A stretch of 64,000 bases of DNA from Anaerovorax sp. IOR16 (lineage in GTDB: Bacteria > Bacillota > Clostridia > Peptostreptococcales > Anaerovoracaceae). The stretch covers positions 124,001 to 188,000 of the forward strand of contig NZ_JADQTL010000010.1 in the NCBI RefSeq assembly GCF_017168145.1. The letters run 5' to 3'. A program made the position numbers and the translations under genes. The notes below the pieces were generated by a model. It saw only the letters and a list, made by a program, of their open reading frames with translations. It searched no databases and had not been told where the DNA came from. Below are positions 9,064 to 18,202 of the stretch, piece after piece; position 1 is the stretch's first letter; every line of letters starts with the position of its first letter.

Positions 9064-9606
9064 CTACTTTTCAAACGGCATACCGAGCAATTCCAAAAGC
9101 GCCTGCGCTTCTTCGTCAGTCTTAGCCGTTGTTGTGAATACAATGTTCATGCCTCTGATTTTTTCTACCTTATCATAGGAGATTTCAGGGAAAATTAATT
9201 GTTCCTTGATACCCATGGAAAAATTTCCTCTTCCATCGAAGGAATTTTTACTTACACCCTTAAAGTCTCTTACGCGAGGAAGTGAAATGTTAAAGAATTT
9301 ATCTGCAAATTCATACATTCTTTCGCCTCTTAAGGTTACCTTTGTACCGATTGTCATACCTTCTCTAAGCTTAAAGTTAGCGATAGATTTTCTTGCTTTT
9401 GTAGCAACTGGCTTTTGACCGCTAATCAAAGCAAGCTCTTCAATTGCCATTTCAACCAACTTTGCATTGTCTTTGGAATCTCCAAGGCCCATATTAATGG
9501 TGATCTTCTCTAGCTTAGGAACTTCCATAACATTCTTGTATTTAAACTTATCCATTAAGCCGTTAAATACTTCATTCTTATATTTGTCTCTTAGTCTAAC
9601 TGCCAA
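9064..9606 (-). CDS. rplE: 50S ribosomal protein L5
   Basis: L5 binds 5S rRNA and contacts the P-site tRNA and S13. The 180-residue product shows the conserved [16 protein letters not shown] near residue 33 and [51 protein letters not shown] and the C-terminal [19 protein letters not shown] complete the match. The length is standard. It is 12 bp before rpsN and 24 bp after rplX in the spc operon. Confidence 0.97.
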   Translation of the reverse strand: MAVRLRDKYKNEVFNGLMDKFKYKNVMEVPKLEKITINMGLGDSKDNAKLVEMAIEELALISGQKPVATKARKSIANFKLREGMTIGTKVTLRGERMYEFADKFFNISLPRVRDFKGVSKNSFDGRGNFSMGIKEQLIFPEISYDKVEKIRGMNIVFTTTAKTDEEAQALLELLGMPFEK

Positions 9607-9630
9607 GATTATTCCCTCCTTTCAAACTGA

Positions 9631-9936
9631 TTAGTCCAAAACCTGGCCCGTTTTCTTGGATACTCTCTTCTTATGACCGTTCTCAACCTTGTATCCAATT
9701 CTGGTTGGAGCCTTAGCCTTTGTATCGTAGTACATTACATTGGAAACATGAATAGAACCTTCCTGGTGCTTGATTTCACTCTGCGCCGTTCTGGTTTGTT
9801 TCTGATGCTTTGTCTGAATGTTTACACCTTCTACGATGACTCTTTCAGTCTTAGGGAATACCTTTAAAACCTTACCCTTTTTACCTTTATCTTTACCGGT
9901 AATTACTAATACCGTATCATCTTTTCTAATCTGCAT
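9631..9936 (-). CDS. rplX: 50S ribosomal protein L24
   Basis: L24 initiates 50S assembly by binding the 5' domain of 23S rRNA. The 101-residue product has a KOW motif at the N-terminus (IRKDDTVLVITGKDKGKKGKV), then VIVEGVNIQTKHQK, and a basic C-terminus. The start is ATG at 9936, immediately behind GGAGGTGAGAAG. The frame can be extended to 9951, but that would place the ribosome site inside the coding region. It follows rplN closely. Confidence 0.95.
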   Translation of the reverse strand: MQIRKDDTVLVITGKDKGKKGKVLKVFPKTERVIVEGVNIQTKHQKQTRTAQSEIKHQEGSIHVSNVMYYDTKAKAPTRIGYKVENGHKKRVSKKTGQVLD

Positions 9937-9950
9937 CTTCTCACCTCCCA

Positions 9951-10319
9951 TTAAAGTACTTCAGGTGCCAAAGACACGATTTTCATGAAGCTCTTATCTC
10001 TTAGTTCTCTTGCAACAGGCCCGAAAATACGAGTCCCAACAGGATTCTTATCATCCTTAATAATTACTGCTGCATTTTGATCAAACTTCACATAACTGCC
10101 GTCAATTCTTCTGGCTCCCTTGCAAGTACGTACCACTACGGCCTTTACAACATCACCCTTCTTTACAACACCACCAGGTGTTGCATCTTTAACGGCACAT
10201 ACGATAATATCGCCAATGTTCGCGTATTTACGGCGTGTTCCACCGAGAACACGGATACACAATAATTCCTTAGCGCCTGAATTATCAGCAACTTTTAATC
10301 TGCTTTCCGGCTGAATCAT
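9951..10319 (-). CDS. rplN: 50S ribosomal protein L14
   Basis: L14 lies at the subunit interface and forms bridges with 16S rRNA. The 122-residue product begins [27 protein letters not shown] and contains the family signature for this region. It also has [17 protein letters not shown] and the C-terminal [26 protein letters not shown]. Both length and sequence are fully typical. It lies between rpsQ and rplX. Confidence 0.97.
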   Translation of the reverse strand: MIQPESRLKVADNSGAKELLCIRVLGGTRRKYANIGDIIVCAVKDATPGGVVKKGDVVKAVVVRTCKGARRIDGSYVKFDQNAAVIIKDDKNPVGTRIFGPVARELRDKSFMKIVSLAPEVL

Positions 10320-10337
10320 AATTGGTGCCTCCTTCTA

Positions 10338-10595
10338 CTATTTTACCTTTTCAATTATGTTTACAAGTCTCCATCTCTTATCTTTACTTAGAGGTCTTGT
10401 TTCCATAATTCTTACTTTATCACCGATATTGCACTCATTTTCTTCATCATGTGCCTTAAAGTTCTTCGTTCTCTTTACTGATTTTCCGTAAAGGGAATGT
10501 CTAACGGACTGTTCCACAGCGACAACGATTGTTTTATCCATCTTATCACTGGTAACGAAGCCAACTTTTGTCTTTCTTCTGTTTCTGTCTAACAT
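10338..10595 (-). CDS. rpsQ: 30S ribosomal protein S17
   Basis: S17 is a primary 16S rRNA-binding protein with an OB fold. The 85-residue product shows [21 protein letters not shown] at the N-terminus, the loop [21 protein letters not shown], and the C-terminal [15 protein letters not shown]. All are family-typical. It sits between rpmC and rplN with good ribosome sites on both sides. Nothing is unusual. Confidence 0.97.
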   Translation of the reverse strand: MLDRNRRKTKVGFVTSDKMDKTIVVAVEQSVRHSLYGKSVKRTKNFKAHDEENECNIGDKVRIMETRPLSKDKRWRLVNIIEKVK

Positions 10596-10614
10596 GTTTG
10601 CACCCTCCTTCCGG

Positions 10615-10818
10615 TTAACCTTCTACTTTCTTAAGTTGTTTTTCTCTTAAGATAGTCTTTACGCGAGCGATATCTTTCTTGATATCTCTCAATTTAATAG
10701 GGTTTTCTAACTGACCAGTTACATGCTGGAATCTTAAGTTGAATAATTCATTCTTAAGCTTCTTTACCTCTGCGTTCAGTTCAACCTCAGACATATTTCT
10801 AATGTTTTCAATTTTCAT
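10615..10818 (-). CDS. rpmC: 50S ribosomal protein L29
   Basis: L29 sits at the exit tunnel beside L23, near the docking site for the signal recognition particle and trigger factor. The 67-residue product is a two-helix hairpin: [54 protein letters not shown] is the conserved run (given here in pieces: [39 protein letters not shown]). The start codon overlaps the rplP stop by one base, implying coupled translation. Confidence 0.95.
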   Translation of the reverse strand: MKIENIRNMSEVELNAEVKKLKNELFNLRFQHVTGQLENPIKLRDIKKDIARVKTILREKQLKKVEG

Positions 10819-11252
10819 TACGCTTCACCACCTTCTGCTAACTCTTGGCCTTTGATGGCAAATTTACACTTTACAGGGAGTTTGTGCATTGCAAGTCGCA
10901 TAGCTTCTCTTGCAGCTGCTTCCGATACGCCCTCAATTTCGAACATAACTCTTCCCGGTTTTACAACAGCTACCCAATACTCAGGAGCACCTTTACCGGA
11001 ACCCATACGTACTTCAGCTGGTTTCTTAGTCACTGACTTGTGCGGGAAAATCTTAATATATACTTTACCGCCTCTCTTGATGGATCTTGTCATCGCGATA
11101 CGTGCGGATTCTATTTGGTTTGAACGAATCCAACCACATTCCTGTGCAACTAATCCATACACACCATAGGTGATGGTATTGCCCTTGGTTGCTACGCCCT
11201 TCATTCTTCCTCTGTGGACTCTACGACGTTTTACTCTTTTTGGCATTAACAT
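10818..11252 (-). CDS. rplP: 50S ribosomal protein L16
   Basis: L16 binds near the A site and organises the peptidyl-transferase surroundings. The 144-residue product begins [19 protein letters not shown], the usual form in Firmicutes. It carries [26 protein letters not shown] and [25 protein letters not shown]. The first ATG is seven bases from AGGAGGAG and is preferred over the one two codons in. Arrangement rpsC-rplP-rpmC is standard. Confidence 0.96.
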   Translation of the reverse strand: MLMPKRVKRRRVHRGRMKGVATKGNTITYGVYGLVAQECGWIRSNQIESARIAMTRSIKRGGKVYIKIFPHKSVTKKPAEVRMGSGKGAPEYWVAVVKPGRVMFEIEGVSEAAAREAMRLAMHKLPVKCKFAIKGQELAEGGEA

Positions 11253-11278
11253 CGTTTCACTCCTCCTTTCTCTGACGA

Positions 11279-12154
11279 TTATTCTTCTACGCTTGCAACT
11301 TCTGCTTCTACAGCTACTTCTTCTTGAGGTGCTGGCTGAGCCGGTTTCGCAGGACGTTTTCTAGGGTTTACAAACTTCTTTTCTTCTTTAAAGTCTCTGT
11401 CACCTCTAGAGCCTCTTCTGTCACCGCGATCACCACGATCTCTTCTTGATCTGTCGTTATTGCGGTTATTTCTACGGCCTTCTGGTTTTCCAGATTCTTC
11501 TGGTAAATTGCTCTTTAAACCTTTAGTCAAAATTTCTCCATGGTTAATCCAGACCTTAACACCAAGCTTACCATAAGTAGTGTCTGCTTCTGCAAAACCA
11601 TATCCGATATCTGCTCTCAAAGTGTGTAGTGGAACATTACCTTCACTGTATTTTTCGCTTCTTGCAATTTCCGCACCGCCAACACGACCGGAAACGACAA
11701 CTTTAATTCCCTTTGCGCCAGCTTTCATTGTTCTGCCGATTGCCTGCTTCATAGCTCTTCTGAAAGAAATTCTCTTTTCCAAAGCCTGTGTAATATTTTC
11801 TGCAGTTAATTGCGCATCAAGTTCGGTTCTTCTTACTTCTATAATGTTAATTTGAGTGGTCTTTTTCGTTAATTTTTCAACCGCACGCTTTAATTGGTCA
11901 ATGCCATCTCCGCCACGACCGATTACCATACCTGGCTTACCTGTCAGTACGGAAATCTTTAACTGGTTGTTTGCTGCTCTTTCGATTACTACTTTAGAAA
12001 CTCCAGCGGCATATAGCTTTTTCTTTACAAATTCTCTGATTTTCTGATCTTCTACCAGATAATCAGCAAAGTTTTTCTTATCTGCATACCATTTGGAATC
12101 CCAGTCTTTTATAACGCCCACTCTTAATCCATGTGGACTTACTTTCTGACCCAT
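11279..12154 (-). CDS. rpsC: 30S ribosomal protein S3 with a long charged C-terminal tail
   Basis: S3 forms part of the mRNA entry pore and helicase centre of the 30S subunit. The first about 215 residues are typical: [23 protein letters not shown], a KH domain with [15 protein letters not shown], and the C-terminal S3 domain with [19 protein letters not shown]. The family is usually about 210-230 residues; this product has 291. The extra about 75 residues are an Arg/Asp/Asn-rich stretch ([18 protein letters not shown]). A Pro/Ala/Glu-rich end follows. There is no frameshift; it is a genuine extension of low-complexity type. Confidence 0.95.
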   Translation of the reverse strand: MGQKVSPHGLRVGVIKDWDSKWYADKKNFADYLVEDQKIREFVKKKLYAAGVSKVVIERAANNQLKISVLTGKPGMVIGRGGDGIDQLKRAVEKLTKKTTQINIIEVRRTELDAQLTAENITQALEKRISFRRAMKQAIGRTMKAGAKGIKVVVSGRVGGAEIARSEKYSEGNVPLHTLRADIGYGFAEADTTYGKLGVKVWINHGEILTKGLKSNLPEESGKPEGRRNNRNNDRSRRDRGDRGDRRGSRGDRDFKEEKKFVNPRKRPAKPAQPAPQEEVAVEAEVASVEE

Positions 12155-12178
12155 TCAATAAACCTCCTGTCCTGAAAA

Positions 12179-12511
12179 TTATTTTTCCTTTAGTGTTACG
12201 CCAATGTGGCTGCTTCTCTTAAGAATAACGGATGCACGTCCTTGAGATCCTGCTCTCCATCTCTTCATAGTAGGTCCCTGATGTGCATACACTTCAGCAA
12301 CATAAAGCTTATCGACGTCCATATCGTGATTATTTTCTGCGTTTGCTGCTGCAGATTTTACTACGTTTTCCACCAACTCCGCACCTTTGCCCGGAGTAAA
12401 TTTTAAAATAGTCAGTGCCTCCTGCAGGCTCTTTCCTCTTACTAAATCAGTAACAGGCTTAAGCTTGATCGGAGACATTCTAACGTATTTTGCAACTGCT
12501 TTTGCTTCCAT
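12179..12511 (-). CDS. rplV: 50S ribosomal protein L22
   Basis: L22 lines the nascent-peptide tunnel and its beta-hairpin narrows it. The 110-residue product shows AVAKYVRMSPIKLKPVTDLVRGKSLQEAL and VVKSAAANAENNHDMD. The tunnel hairpin VYAHQGPTMKRWRAGSQGRAS is of normal length, with no insertion of the type linked to macrolide resistance. It lies between rpsS and rpsC. Confidence 0.97.
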   Translation of the reverse strand: MEAKAVAKYVRMSPIKLKPVTDLVRGKSLQEALTILKFTPGKGAELVENVVKSAAANAENNHDMDVDKLYVAEVYAHQGPTMKRWRAGSQGRASVILKRSSHIGVTLKEK

Positions 12512-12528
12512 CTTTCATATCTCCTTTC

Positions 12529-12807
12529 TTATCTCTTGACCTTAGAAGACTTATCCGCATGTCCTCTATAGTTTCTTGTAGGAGCAAACTCTCCAAGTCT
12601 GTGTCCTACCATATCTTCAGTGATGTACACTGGAACATGTTTCTTTCCGTCATGTACAGCAATTGTGTGTCCTACCATCTGCGGAAATATAGTTGATGGT
12701 CTTGACCATGTCTTTAATACTTTCTTTTCGTTTGCTGCGTTCAACTCTTCAATTGCTTTCAAAAGCTTTGCATTGACGAAAGGGCCTTTTTTTAGCGATC
12801 TACCCAT
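12529..12807 (-). CDS. rpsS: 30S ribosomal protein S19
   Basis: S19 pairs with S13 in the head of the 30S subunit. The 92-residue product begins [20 protein letters not shown]. It has the signature [30 protein letters not shown] and [15 protein letters not shown]. The length is normal. It is placed between rplB and rplV, as in all S10 operons of this group, with a GGGGAGG-type ribosome site. Confidence 0.97.
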   Translation of the reverse strand: MGRSLKKGPFVNAKLLKAIEELNAANEKKVLKTWSRPSTIFPQMVGHTIAVHDGKKHVPVYITEDMVGHRLGEFAPTRNYRGHADKSSKVKR

Positions 12808-12827
12808 TTAATTTATCCTCCCCTCAA

Positions 12828-13661
12828 CTATTTTTCGTTACGTCTTTTTACAATATATTGGTTAGAAGCTTTGTTCTTCTTTCTGGTCTTATATCCAAGA
12901 GCAGGTTTACCCCAAGGAGTAACCGGACTCACACGACCGATACCAGCTTTACCTTCACCACCACCATGAGGGTGATCGTTCGGGTTCATTACGGAACCTC
13001 TTACAGTAGGTCGAATACCCATGTGTCTTTTACGTCCAGCTTTACCGATCATAATATTACCATGATCTAAGTTACCAACTTCACCAATGGTTGCTCTGCA
13101 TTCAATTCTGATCTTACGAACTTCACCGGATGGCAGTCTAACCGAGCAGTAATTGCCTTCTTTTGCCATCAACTGAGCACCGTTTCCTGCAGAACGAACT
13201 AATTGAGCTCCTTTTCCAGCTTTTAATTCGATACAGTGAATCACTGTACCAACTGGAATGTTACGAAGAGGTAGTGCGTTACCAACCTTAATGTCTGCTT
13301 CAGGACCGGAGAAAATCACATCACCGACGTTTAATTTGTTTGGTGCAATAATATATCTCTTTTCACCATCTGCATACACAACTAATGCAATGTTTGCACT
13401 TCTGTTTGGATCATATTCGATTGTAGCAACTTTACCAGGAATTTCGTCCTTATTTCTCTTAAAGTCGATAATTCTGTATTTTGCTCTTGTACCGCCACCT
13501 CTATGTCTTACGGTAATTTTACCTCTTACATTTCTACCGGCATTCTTTTTAAGTGTGACTGTCAAAGATTTTTCCGGTGTGCTTGTGGTGATTTCTTCAA
13601 ATGTGGAAACCGTCATACCTCTTACTCCAGGAGAGGTCGGTTTGTACTTTTTAATACCCAT
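12828..13661 (-). CDS. rplB: 50S ribosomal protein L2
   Basis: L2 is one of the most conserved large-subunit proteins, needed for subunit association and peptidyl transfer. The 277-residue product has the N-terminal OB-like part ([22 protein letters not shown]) and the SH3-like part with [13 protein letters not shown]-like sequence (here [19 protein letters not shown]). It also has the signature [17 protein letters not shown] with the conserved histidine near the peptidyl-transferase centre. Start at ATG after GGAGGG. Nothing is unusual. Confidence 0.98.
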   Translation of the reverse strand: MGIKKYKPTSPGVRGMTVSTFEEITTSTPEKSLTVTLKKNAGRNVRGKITVRHRGGGTRAKYRIIDFKRNKDEIPGKVATIEYDPNRSANIALVVYADGEKRYIIAPNKLNVGDVIFSGPEADIKVGNALPLRNIPVGTVIHCIELKAGKGAQLVRSAGNGAQLMAKEGNYCSVRLPSGEVRKIRIECRATIGEVGNLDHGNIMIGKAGRKRHMGIRPTVRGSVMNPNDHPHGGGEGKAGIGRVSPVTPWGKPALGYKTRKKNKASNQYIVKRRNEK

Positions 13662-13675
13662 TTAAGCGTCCCTCC

Positions 13676-13966
13676 TTATAGACCCTGGAAGAATTCGATT
13701 TCCTTACTGTTATCTGTAAGGGTTACGATTGCTTTCTTGGAAGCAGGCCGTCTTCCTATATTTCTTCCCATTCTCTTTAATTTACCGTTAACGTTCATAA
13801 TGTTGACTTTTGCAACTTCTACACCAAAGATTTCTTCAACTGCCAACTTAACTTGAGTTTTGTTAGCGTCTACTGCAACCTTGAACGTGTATTTCTTTTC
13901 CTGCGCATCATCCATACTTCTTTCGGAGATTACAGGCTTTATAATTACATCATAAGGCGTTGACAT
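13676..13966 (-). CDS. rplW: 50S ribosomal protein L23
   Basis: L23 is the tunnel-exit protein that docks trigger factor and signal recognition particle. The 96-residue product has [25 protein letters not shown], the loop [20 protein letters not shown], and an ending in [12 protein letters not shown]. The trigger-factor contact region (VSEKS-like, here VISERS) is present. The start codon overlaps the rplD stop by one base, suggesting coupled translation. Confidence 0.97.
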   Translation of the reverse strand: MSTPYDVIIKPVISERSMDDAQEKKYTFKVAVDANKTQVKLAVEEIFGVEVAKVNIMNVNGKLKRMGRNIGRRPASKKAIVTLTDNSKEIEFFQGL

Positions 13967-14589
13967 TATGCGTACACCTCCTCGATTTTATTAATCGCAT
14001 CCTTTGTAATGATGAAGCTTGTATAATTTACGATTTCATACACGTTCATCTGGGATACCATAGTGGTTTTAACTCCAGGAATGTTCGCTGCGGACTTCAC
14101 TACATTTTCATCCTTTTCGCCTGTGATAATTAAGGCTTTCTTTGCAGCTTTTACATTTTCTAATACTTTAATCATTTCCTTTGTTTTTGGAGCATCAAAC
14201 TTTAATTCATCCAAAACAATGATTTCGTTTTCTAAAACCTTTGAAGAAAGTGCAGACTTCATTGCAAGTCTTCTTAACTTCTTAGGTAATGTGTATCTGT
14301 AATCTCTTGGCTTTGGTGCAAATACCACACCACCACCAATTTGGTTCGGGGATGTTAAACTTCCCTGACGACCGCGGCCTGTTCCCTTCTGTCTGAAAGG
14401 CTTTCTTCCGCCTCCGCGAACTTCAGATCTTGTCTTTGCGGACTGTGTACCTTGTCTTTGATTTGCTAAATAGTTCTTAACAACGGCATGTACCGCAAAC
14501 TCATTAATTTCTATTCCAAAGATATCATCTTTCAATTCAATCTTACCGGCTTCTGCTCCGGCCATGTTCAGCATAGTTACTGTTGCCAT
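13966..14589 (-). CDS. rplD: 50S ribosomal protein L4
   Basis: L4 lines the peptide tunnel and, in E. coli, represses the S10 operon by binding its leader. The 207-residue product has [26 protein letters not shown], then the tunnel loop [21 protein letters not shown], and the globular C-terminus. The loop is wild type in length. If this organism uses L4 feedback, the target should be in the 230-base leader upstream of rpsJ. Confidence 0.97.
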   Translation of the reverse strand: MATVTMLNMAGAEAGKIELKDDIFGIEINEFAVHAVVKNYLANQRQGTQSAKTRSEVRGGGRKPFRQKGTGRGRQGSLTSPNQIGGGVVFAPKPRDYRYTLPKKLRRLAMKSALSSKVLENEIIVLDELKFDAPKTKEMIKVLENVKAAKKALIITGEKDENVVKSAANIPGVKTTMVSQMNVYEIVNYTSFIITKDAINKIEEVYA

Positions 14590-14616
14590 TTGACTTCCTC
14601 CTTTCTGAGTCGATTC

Positions 14617-15252
14617 TTATTTTTCCTGTCCTTTTATTGCATATTGGATACGAAGCAATCCACCCTTGCGTCCAGGAACAGCTCCCTTAACAAGCATTAC
14701 GTTTCTGTCTGCGATTACTTTAACAAGCTCTACATTCTGAACCGTGATGGTTTCTCTACCCATTCTTCCAGGACCTTCGTTTCCTTTGAATACTCTGGAA
14801 GGATACGTACCAGCAGCCAAGCCGCCTGGCAATCTCTTATGCTTAGAACCGTGAGTCATAGGTCCTCTATGATGTCCGTGTCTCTTAATGTTACCCTGAG
14901 TACCTTTACCCTTTGAAGTACCGGTTATGTCAAGCTTTACACCTTCTTCAAAGTCAGCAACAGTAATCACTTGACCAGCTTCATAGCTTTCGCCGTCAGC
15001 AAGTCTGATCTCTGTTAAATGCTTCTTCAAAGGAGCCTGCCATTTTGCGAAATGTCCTTTTGTTGGCTTGTTGAGTCTGTGTTCTTTGGCATCTTCAAAA
15101 CCAATCTGTACAGCATTGTAGCCGTCTGTCTCAACAGTCTTGATCTGGGTAACCACTGCCGGTCCTGCTTCGATTACAGTTACCGGAATTGCTGCACCCA
15201 TCTCAGAAAAAATTTGTGTCATTCCGACTTTTTTCCCTAAGATTGTTTTCAT
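14617..15252 (-). CDS. rplC: 50S ribosomal protein L3
   Basis: L3 is an early assembly protein whose loop reaches the peptidyl-transferase centre. The 211-residue product starts [19 protein letters not shown]. It has the signature [12 protein letters not shown] and the central extension [25 protein letters not shown] (in pieces: [37 protein letters not shown]). The loop residues are normal. It is separated from rpsJ by an unusually long 166-bp spacer with two hairpins. Confidence 0.97.
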   Translation of the reverse strand: MKTILGKKVGMTQIFSEMGAAIPVTVIEAGPAVVTQIKTVETDGYNAVQIGFEDAKEHRLNKPTKGHFAKWQAPLKKHLTEIRLADGESYEAGQVITVADFEEGVKLDITGTSKGKGTQGNIKRHGHHRGPMTHGSKHKRLPGGLAAGTYPSRVFKGNEGPGRMGRETITVQNVELVKVIADRNVMLVKGAVPGRKGGLLRIQYAIKGQEK

Positions 15253-15329
15253 TCTTTCTTCCTCCTAATTTCTTACAGCGGATTACGCTACGTAATCATA
15301 CTAAGTGGTGGAGATCCTTTTGAAGCCCT

Positions 15330-15389
15330 GCCTGTACGGCGTGCAGGCCTCATACAGAAATTTCCGAAATCTGCGATTTCGTGAAATTT
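15330..15389 (-). promoter_or_regulatory. Two strong hairpins in the rpsJ-rplC spacer
   Basis: The first hairpin, at 15330-15348, has an 8-bp stem (GCCTGTAC with GTGCAGGC, one wobble) and a three-base loop. The second, at 15358-15389, pairs AAATTTCCGAAATC with GATTTCGTGAAATTT through 14 pairs with one bulge around a TGC loop. On the minus strand the second hairpin comes first and neither is followed by a clean T-run. The spacer is 166 bp, far longer than neighbouring gaps. An attenuator or processing site between S10 and L3 is plausible. Confidence 0.55.
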
Positions 15390-15418
15390 TTCAGTTGGAA
15401 TCTATCTTTTCTTAGTAC

Positions 15419-15727
15419 TTACAGTTTAATTTCGATATCTACGCCAGCTGGCATATCAAGCTTCATCAAAGAATCGATTGTCTTTGGTGTTGGGCATAAG
15501 ATATCAATCAATCTCTTGTGGGTTCTCTGTTCGAACTGCTCTCTGGAGTCCTTATACTTGTGAACCGCTCTCAAGATAGTTACTACCTGCTTTTCAGTTG
15601 GTAGTGGAATCGGTCCGGAAACTTCTACTCCGGTTTTCTTGGCTGTTTCCACAATTTTAGCTGCGGACTGATCTAAAGATTTATGATCGTAAGCCTTTAA
15701 TTTGATTCTGATTTTCTGACTGCTCAT
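15419..15727 (-). CDS. rpsJ: 30S ribosomal protein S10
   Basis: S10 works in the 30S head and also binds NusB in antitermination complexes on rRNA operons. The 102-residue product has [24 protein letters not shown], then [29 protein letters not shown] and [13 protein letters not shown]. It is first in the long S10-spc-alpha string. The ATG follows AAGGAGG, and transcription can start from the TTGCAT/TATACT promoter about 240 bp upstream. Confidence 0.97.
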   Translation of the reverse strand: MSSQKIRIKLKAYDHKSLDQSAAKIVETAKKTGVEVSGPIPLPTEKQVVTILRAVHKYKDSREQFEQRTHKRLIDILCPTPKTIDSLMKLDMPAGVDIEIKL

Positions 15728-15960
15728 TTTTCTTCCTCCTTAATTTTCGTACGTTTTCGCTATGCTGTACGAGGGGTTTTCATTCCCGACTTTACGGTTT
15801 TTTGCTTTTTTCATCATTCACACGTCACCGTGTGTTTCATAAATTTTTACTCAAAGCAAAAAGCATGAGAATCCCTTCGCCCGTTTCTAGAACGGACAAT
15901 TCTCTGCAGAAATTACCTGATAGCTCAGCAACTTCCTGCTTCATCGCATTACAAGCAAGC
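15728..15960 (-). promoter_or_regulatory. Untranslated leader of the S10 operon
   Basis: About 230 bases lie between the predicted transcription start and rpsJ, with no credible gene. It contains hairpins CACACG-TCAC-CGTGTG (15819-15834) and CCGTT-TCTAG-AACGG (15881-15895). S10 leaders are targets of L4 in Gammaproteobacteria; an equivalent here is inference, because I cannot recognise the L4 site by eye. Confidence 0.5.
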
Positions 15961-15966
15961 TTTTTT

Positions 15967-15995
15967 AGTATAAAACAGTACAGCCCATAATGCAA
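15967..15995 (-). promoter_or_regulatory. Sigma-A promoter of the S10 operon
   Basis: Minus-strand TTGCAT (15995-15990), a 17-base spacer, and TATACT (15972-15967). An A/T-tract (about 16000-16035) lies directly upstream and could act as an UP element. It is the only good promoter between the divergent deacetylase gene and rpsJ on this strand. Confidence 0.75.
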
Positions 15996-16280
15996 GCTTT
16001 TTTTAAAAAAAAATCAATTTTTTTCAAAATTTTTTTATTGATGATTTCTTGATGTTTTCAATGCTTTTGACGATTATACACTTTCGAATTCGTCGAACAC
16101 GCATCCTAGTGTTTCTTTTTATGAAAAAAATATCATTTTTTTCTGAATATTAACCAATATTATAAGGATAAAAGAAAAAAATTATATCATTATTATTTAA
16201 TTTATTTATATAAAATATCTTTTCAGTGACAAAATAATCTAAAAATTCTTCATTCTTATGCAAATTTCTTGTTTTTATCT
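15996..16280. other. AT-rich divergent intergenic region
   Basis: The stretch lies between the S10-operon promoter and the deacetylase promoter. It is A/T-rich with long T-runs and no gene or repeat I can support. Confidence 0.4.
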
Positions 16281-16308
16281 TTGTTTTTTACAATTCTTTT
16301 GTTATAAT
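16281..16308 (+). promoter_or_regulatory. Promoter of the deacetylase-bactofilin pair
   Basis: Plus-strand TTGTTT (16281-16286), a 16-base spacer and a perfect TATAAT (16303-16308), about 75 bp before the deacetylase ATG. Confidence 0.65.
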
Positions 16309-16382
16309 TAGTTATTAAGCGAACAGATTTACAAAAATATGAAAAAAGTTGCACTGCTTATTGCAGGATTAAAGGAGAAAAT

Positions 16383-17282
16383 ATGTATTGGGGCAGCGTT
16401 CGTTTTTTTAAACATTTAATTTTTGGTATTATTTTTCTTTTAATTCTTATTCCAACAATTGGTTGCGCTGTATTGGGAAATGCTTATCTTACTTTAGAAA
16501 AAGAAATTTCCGAAAAGAATTCTTCAAAGAATACAGCGAGCGACATAAAACCCGAAGCGGTTTATGCTTTAGAATTAAATAATAATTTGGATAAAATGGA
16601 CTATCAAAAAAAATATGAGGACTTGTACATTAAACGTGTAATCGAGTATAAAACAGAAATGCCCAAGACCGTTTATTTAACATTTGATGATGGTCCTTCT
16701 ATAAATACAGAAAAAATTTTAGATATTTTAAAAGAACTTCAAGTACATGCAACCTTCTTTGTAATATATAAAAATGATGCAAAGTCACGTGCTATTTATA
16801 AAAGAATTGTTGATGAAGGTCATACCTTAGGCGTTCATAGTACCTGTCACGAATACAGCATTATTTATCAATCGGTAGAAGCTTATTTAGATGACTTTGC
16901 TACGACTGCTCTATTATTAGAGGAAGTTACCGGTATAAAACCAACCATTTTCCGGTTTCCGGGTGGAAGCATTAATGCTTATAATCATACAATTTATCAG
17001 GAACTTATTGCAGAAATGCTTCGTCGTGGTTATACTTACTATGATTGGAATGTTGCTTCAAGCGATACTTCTACTAATATAAATGTAGATAAAATTACAA
17101 ACAATGTAATAAATGGTGTCCATAAAAAAGAAAAAGCAATCGTTTTAATGCATGATTCCTATTCTAAAACTGCTACTGTAGCAGCCATTCCTAAAATAGT
17201 TCGGAACCTTCAGGTGGAGGGTTATCAATTTGCAAATCTGGATAACACTATAAAACCCATCTGTTTTAGCTATATTAATTAA
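16383..17282 (+). CDS. Membrane-anchored polysaccharide deacetylase
   Basis: NodB-type deacetylases remove acetyl groups from N-acetylglucosamine or N-acetylmuramic acid in cell-wall or surface polymers. The 299-residue product has a single N-terminal membrane segment (about residues 10-35, FKHLIFGIIFLLILIPTIG). A linker follows, and then the NodB domain (about 95-285). Motifs: TFDDGPS with the metal Asp, HSTCHEY with the two His ligands, RFPGGS, and LMHDS near the end. The active site therefore faces outside. It is plus strand, with AAAGGAG before its ATG, and 17 bp before the bactofilin gene. A cell-wall role is inferred; the exact substrate is not visible. Confidence 0.9.
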   Translation: MYWGSVRFFKHLIFGIIFLLILIPTIGCAVLGNAYLTLEKEISEKNSSKNTASDIKPEAVYALELNNNLDKMDYQKKYEDLYIKRVIEYKTEMPKTVYLTFDDGPSINTEKILDILKELQVHATFFVIYKNDAKSRAIYKRIVDEGHTLGVHSTCHEYSIIYQSVEAYLDDFATTALLLEEVTGIKPTIFRFPGGSINAYNHTIYQELIAEMLRRGYTYYDWNVASSDTSTNINVDKITNNVINGVHKKEKAIVLMHDSYSKTATVAAIPKIVRNLQVEGYQFANLDNTIKPICFSYIN

Positions 17283-17299
17283 TTTAAAGGAGAACAACA

Positions 17300-18016
17300 A
17301 TGGCAGAGAGACCCTTAAACAACTTCAAAAGTGCAGTAAATGACCTTATGAACGGAAAAATAAAGACCGAGGAAACTACAGGGGCTACATACACCTCAGA
17401 GGTAACAAAACCGTTATATGCTGAGCATTCATCCTCCTCTACTTTTACAAAGGTGGTCGAGGATACAATCCCTAAAAATGGTATATCCATTATTTCCTCC
17501 GATTTAGTCATCGAAGGAAATGTGAAATCCAAATCCGATATTCGTTTAAATGGATACATCAAGGGAGACATCCTTTGTGAAGGTTCTTTAATTTCAACCG
17601 GTACTGTAGATGGAAATGTTAGAGGTATCGGTGTAACGTTATCCGGTTCTACAATCAATGGTAATGTGATTGCAAAAGGCGATCTTGTATTGGATAATTC
17701 TTCTACTATTATTGGCGATGTTCGCTCTGCAGCTTTAAGTGTAAATGGTAAAATTAAAGGAAATGTCATGGTATCCGGTAGTGTTATCCTACAGGAAAAT
17801 GCAATTGTTATGGGTAATATTACAGCAAAAAGTATTTCTGTTGAAAATGGCGCTAGTATCAAGGGTACTATGGAAATTCGAAGTGCTGCAATTAATGACG
17901 AGGACTTCAATGCAAAAATGCCATCACCAAGATCTACATCCACATCGGTATCAAAAACAGCAGCGGCCACTTCCGTTGCAACTGCATCCGCAGCATCCGC
18001 TACTTCAAAGGAATAA
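17300..18016 (+). CDS. Bactofilin (polymer-forming cytoskeletal protein)
   Basis: Bactofilins assemble without nucleotide into filaments that organise the cell wall or polar structures. The 238-residue product has a disordered N-terminus of about 55 residues. A beta-helical core of repeated V-x-G-N-V/I turns follows (LVIEGNVKSKSDIRLNGYIKG, DGNVRG, INGNVIAKGDL, IKGNVMVSG, VMGNITAKS, IKGTMEIRS; each in a separate turn). The tail is rich in Ser, Thr and Ala. It is cotranscribed with the upstream wall deacetylase, which fits a role in placing wall-modifying enzymes. Known bactofilin partners often include peptidoglycan hydrolases; the pairing with this enzyme is inference. Confidence 0.88.
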   Translation: MAERPLNNFKSAVNDLMNGKIKTEETTGATYTSEVTKPLYAEHSSSSTFTKVVEDTIPKNGISIISSDLVIEGNVKSKSDIRLNGYIKGDILCEGSLISTGTVDGNVRGIGVTLSGSTINGNVIAKGDLVLDNSSTIIGDVRSAALSVNGKIKGNVMVSGSVILQENAIVMGNITAKSISVENGASIKGTMEIRSAAINDEDFNAKMPSPRSTSTSVSKTAAATSVATASAASATSKE

Positions 18017-18122
18017 ATGTTTTATACAGCAGGTTAAGGGTACCAAAACATTGTAAACAGATAAATAGAAAGTATTAATATGAGACACTCATATGTCTAA
18101 TAATCCTGTTGGGTTTAAAAAA

Positions 18123-18169
18123 GTGGGCAATCCTGCCATTGAAATAGCGGGATTGTCCACTCGTTTTTT
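18123..18169. terminator. Bidirectional intrinsic terminator
   Basis: Arms 18123-18136 and 18147-18160 pair over 14 positions with two wobbles. TTTTTT follows on the plus strand (18164-18169), and an equal T-run follows on the minus strand. It serves the convergent bactofilin and OpuA-type ABC operons. Confidence 0.88.
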
Positions 18170-18202
18170 GCAACTATTAACTTGTGCTTACACAAAGACT
18201 TT

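Noticed and set aside
15802-15990. A 62-codon plus-strand frame in the S10 leader region
   Set aside because: No ribosome site or family match, and it overlaps the S10 promoter and leader.
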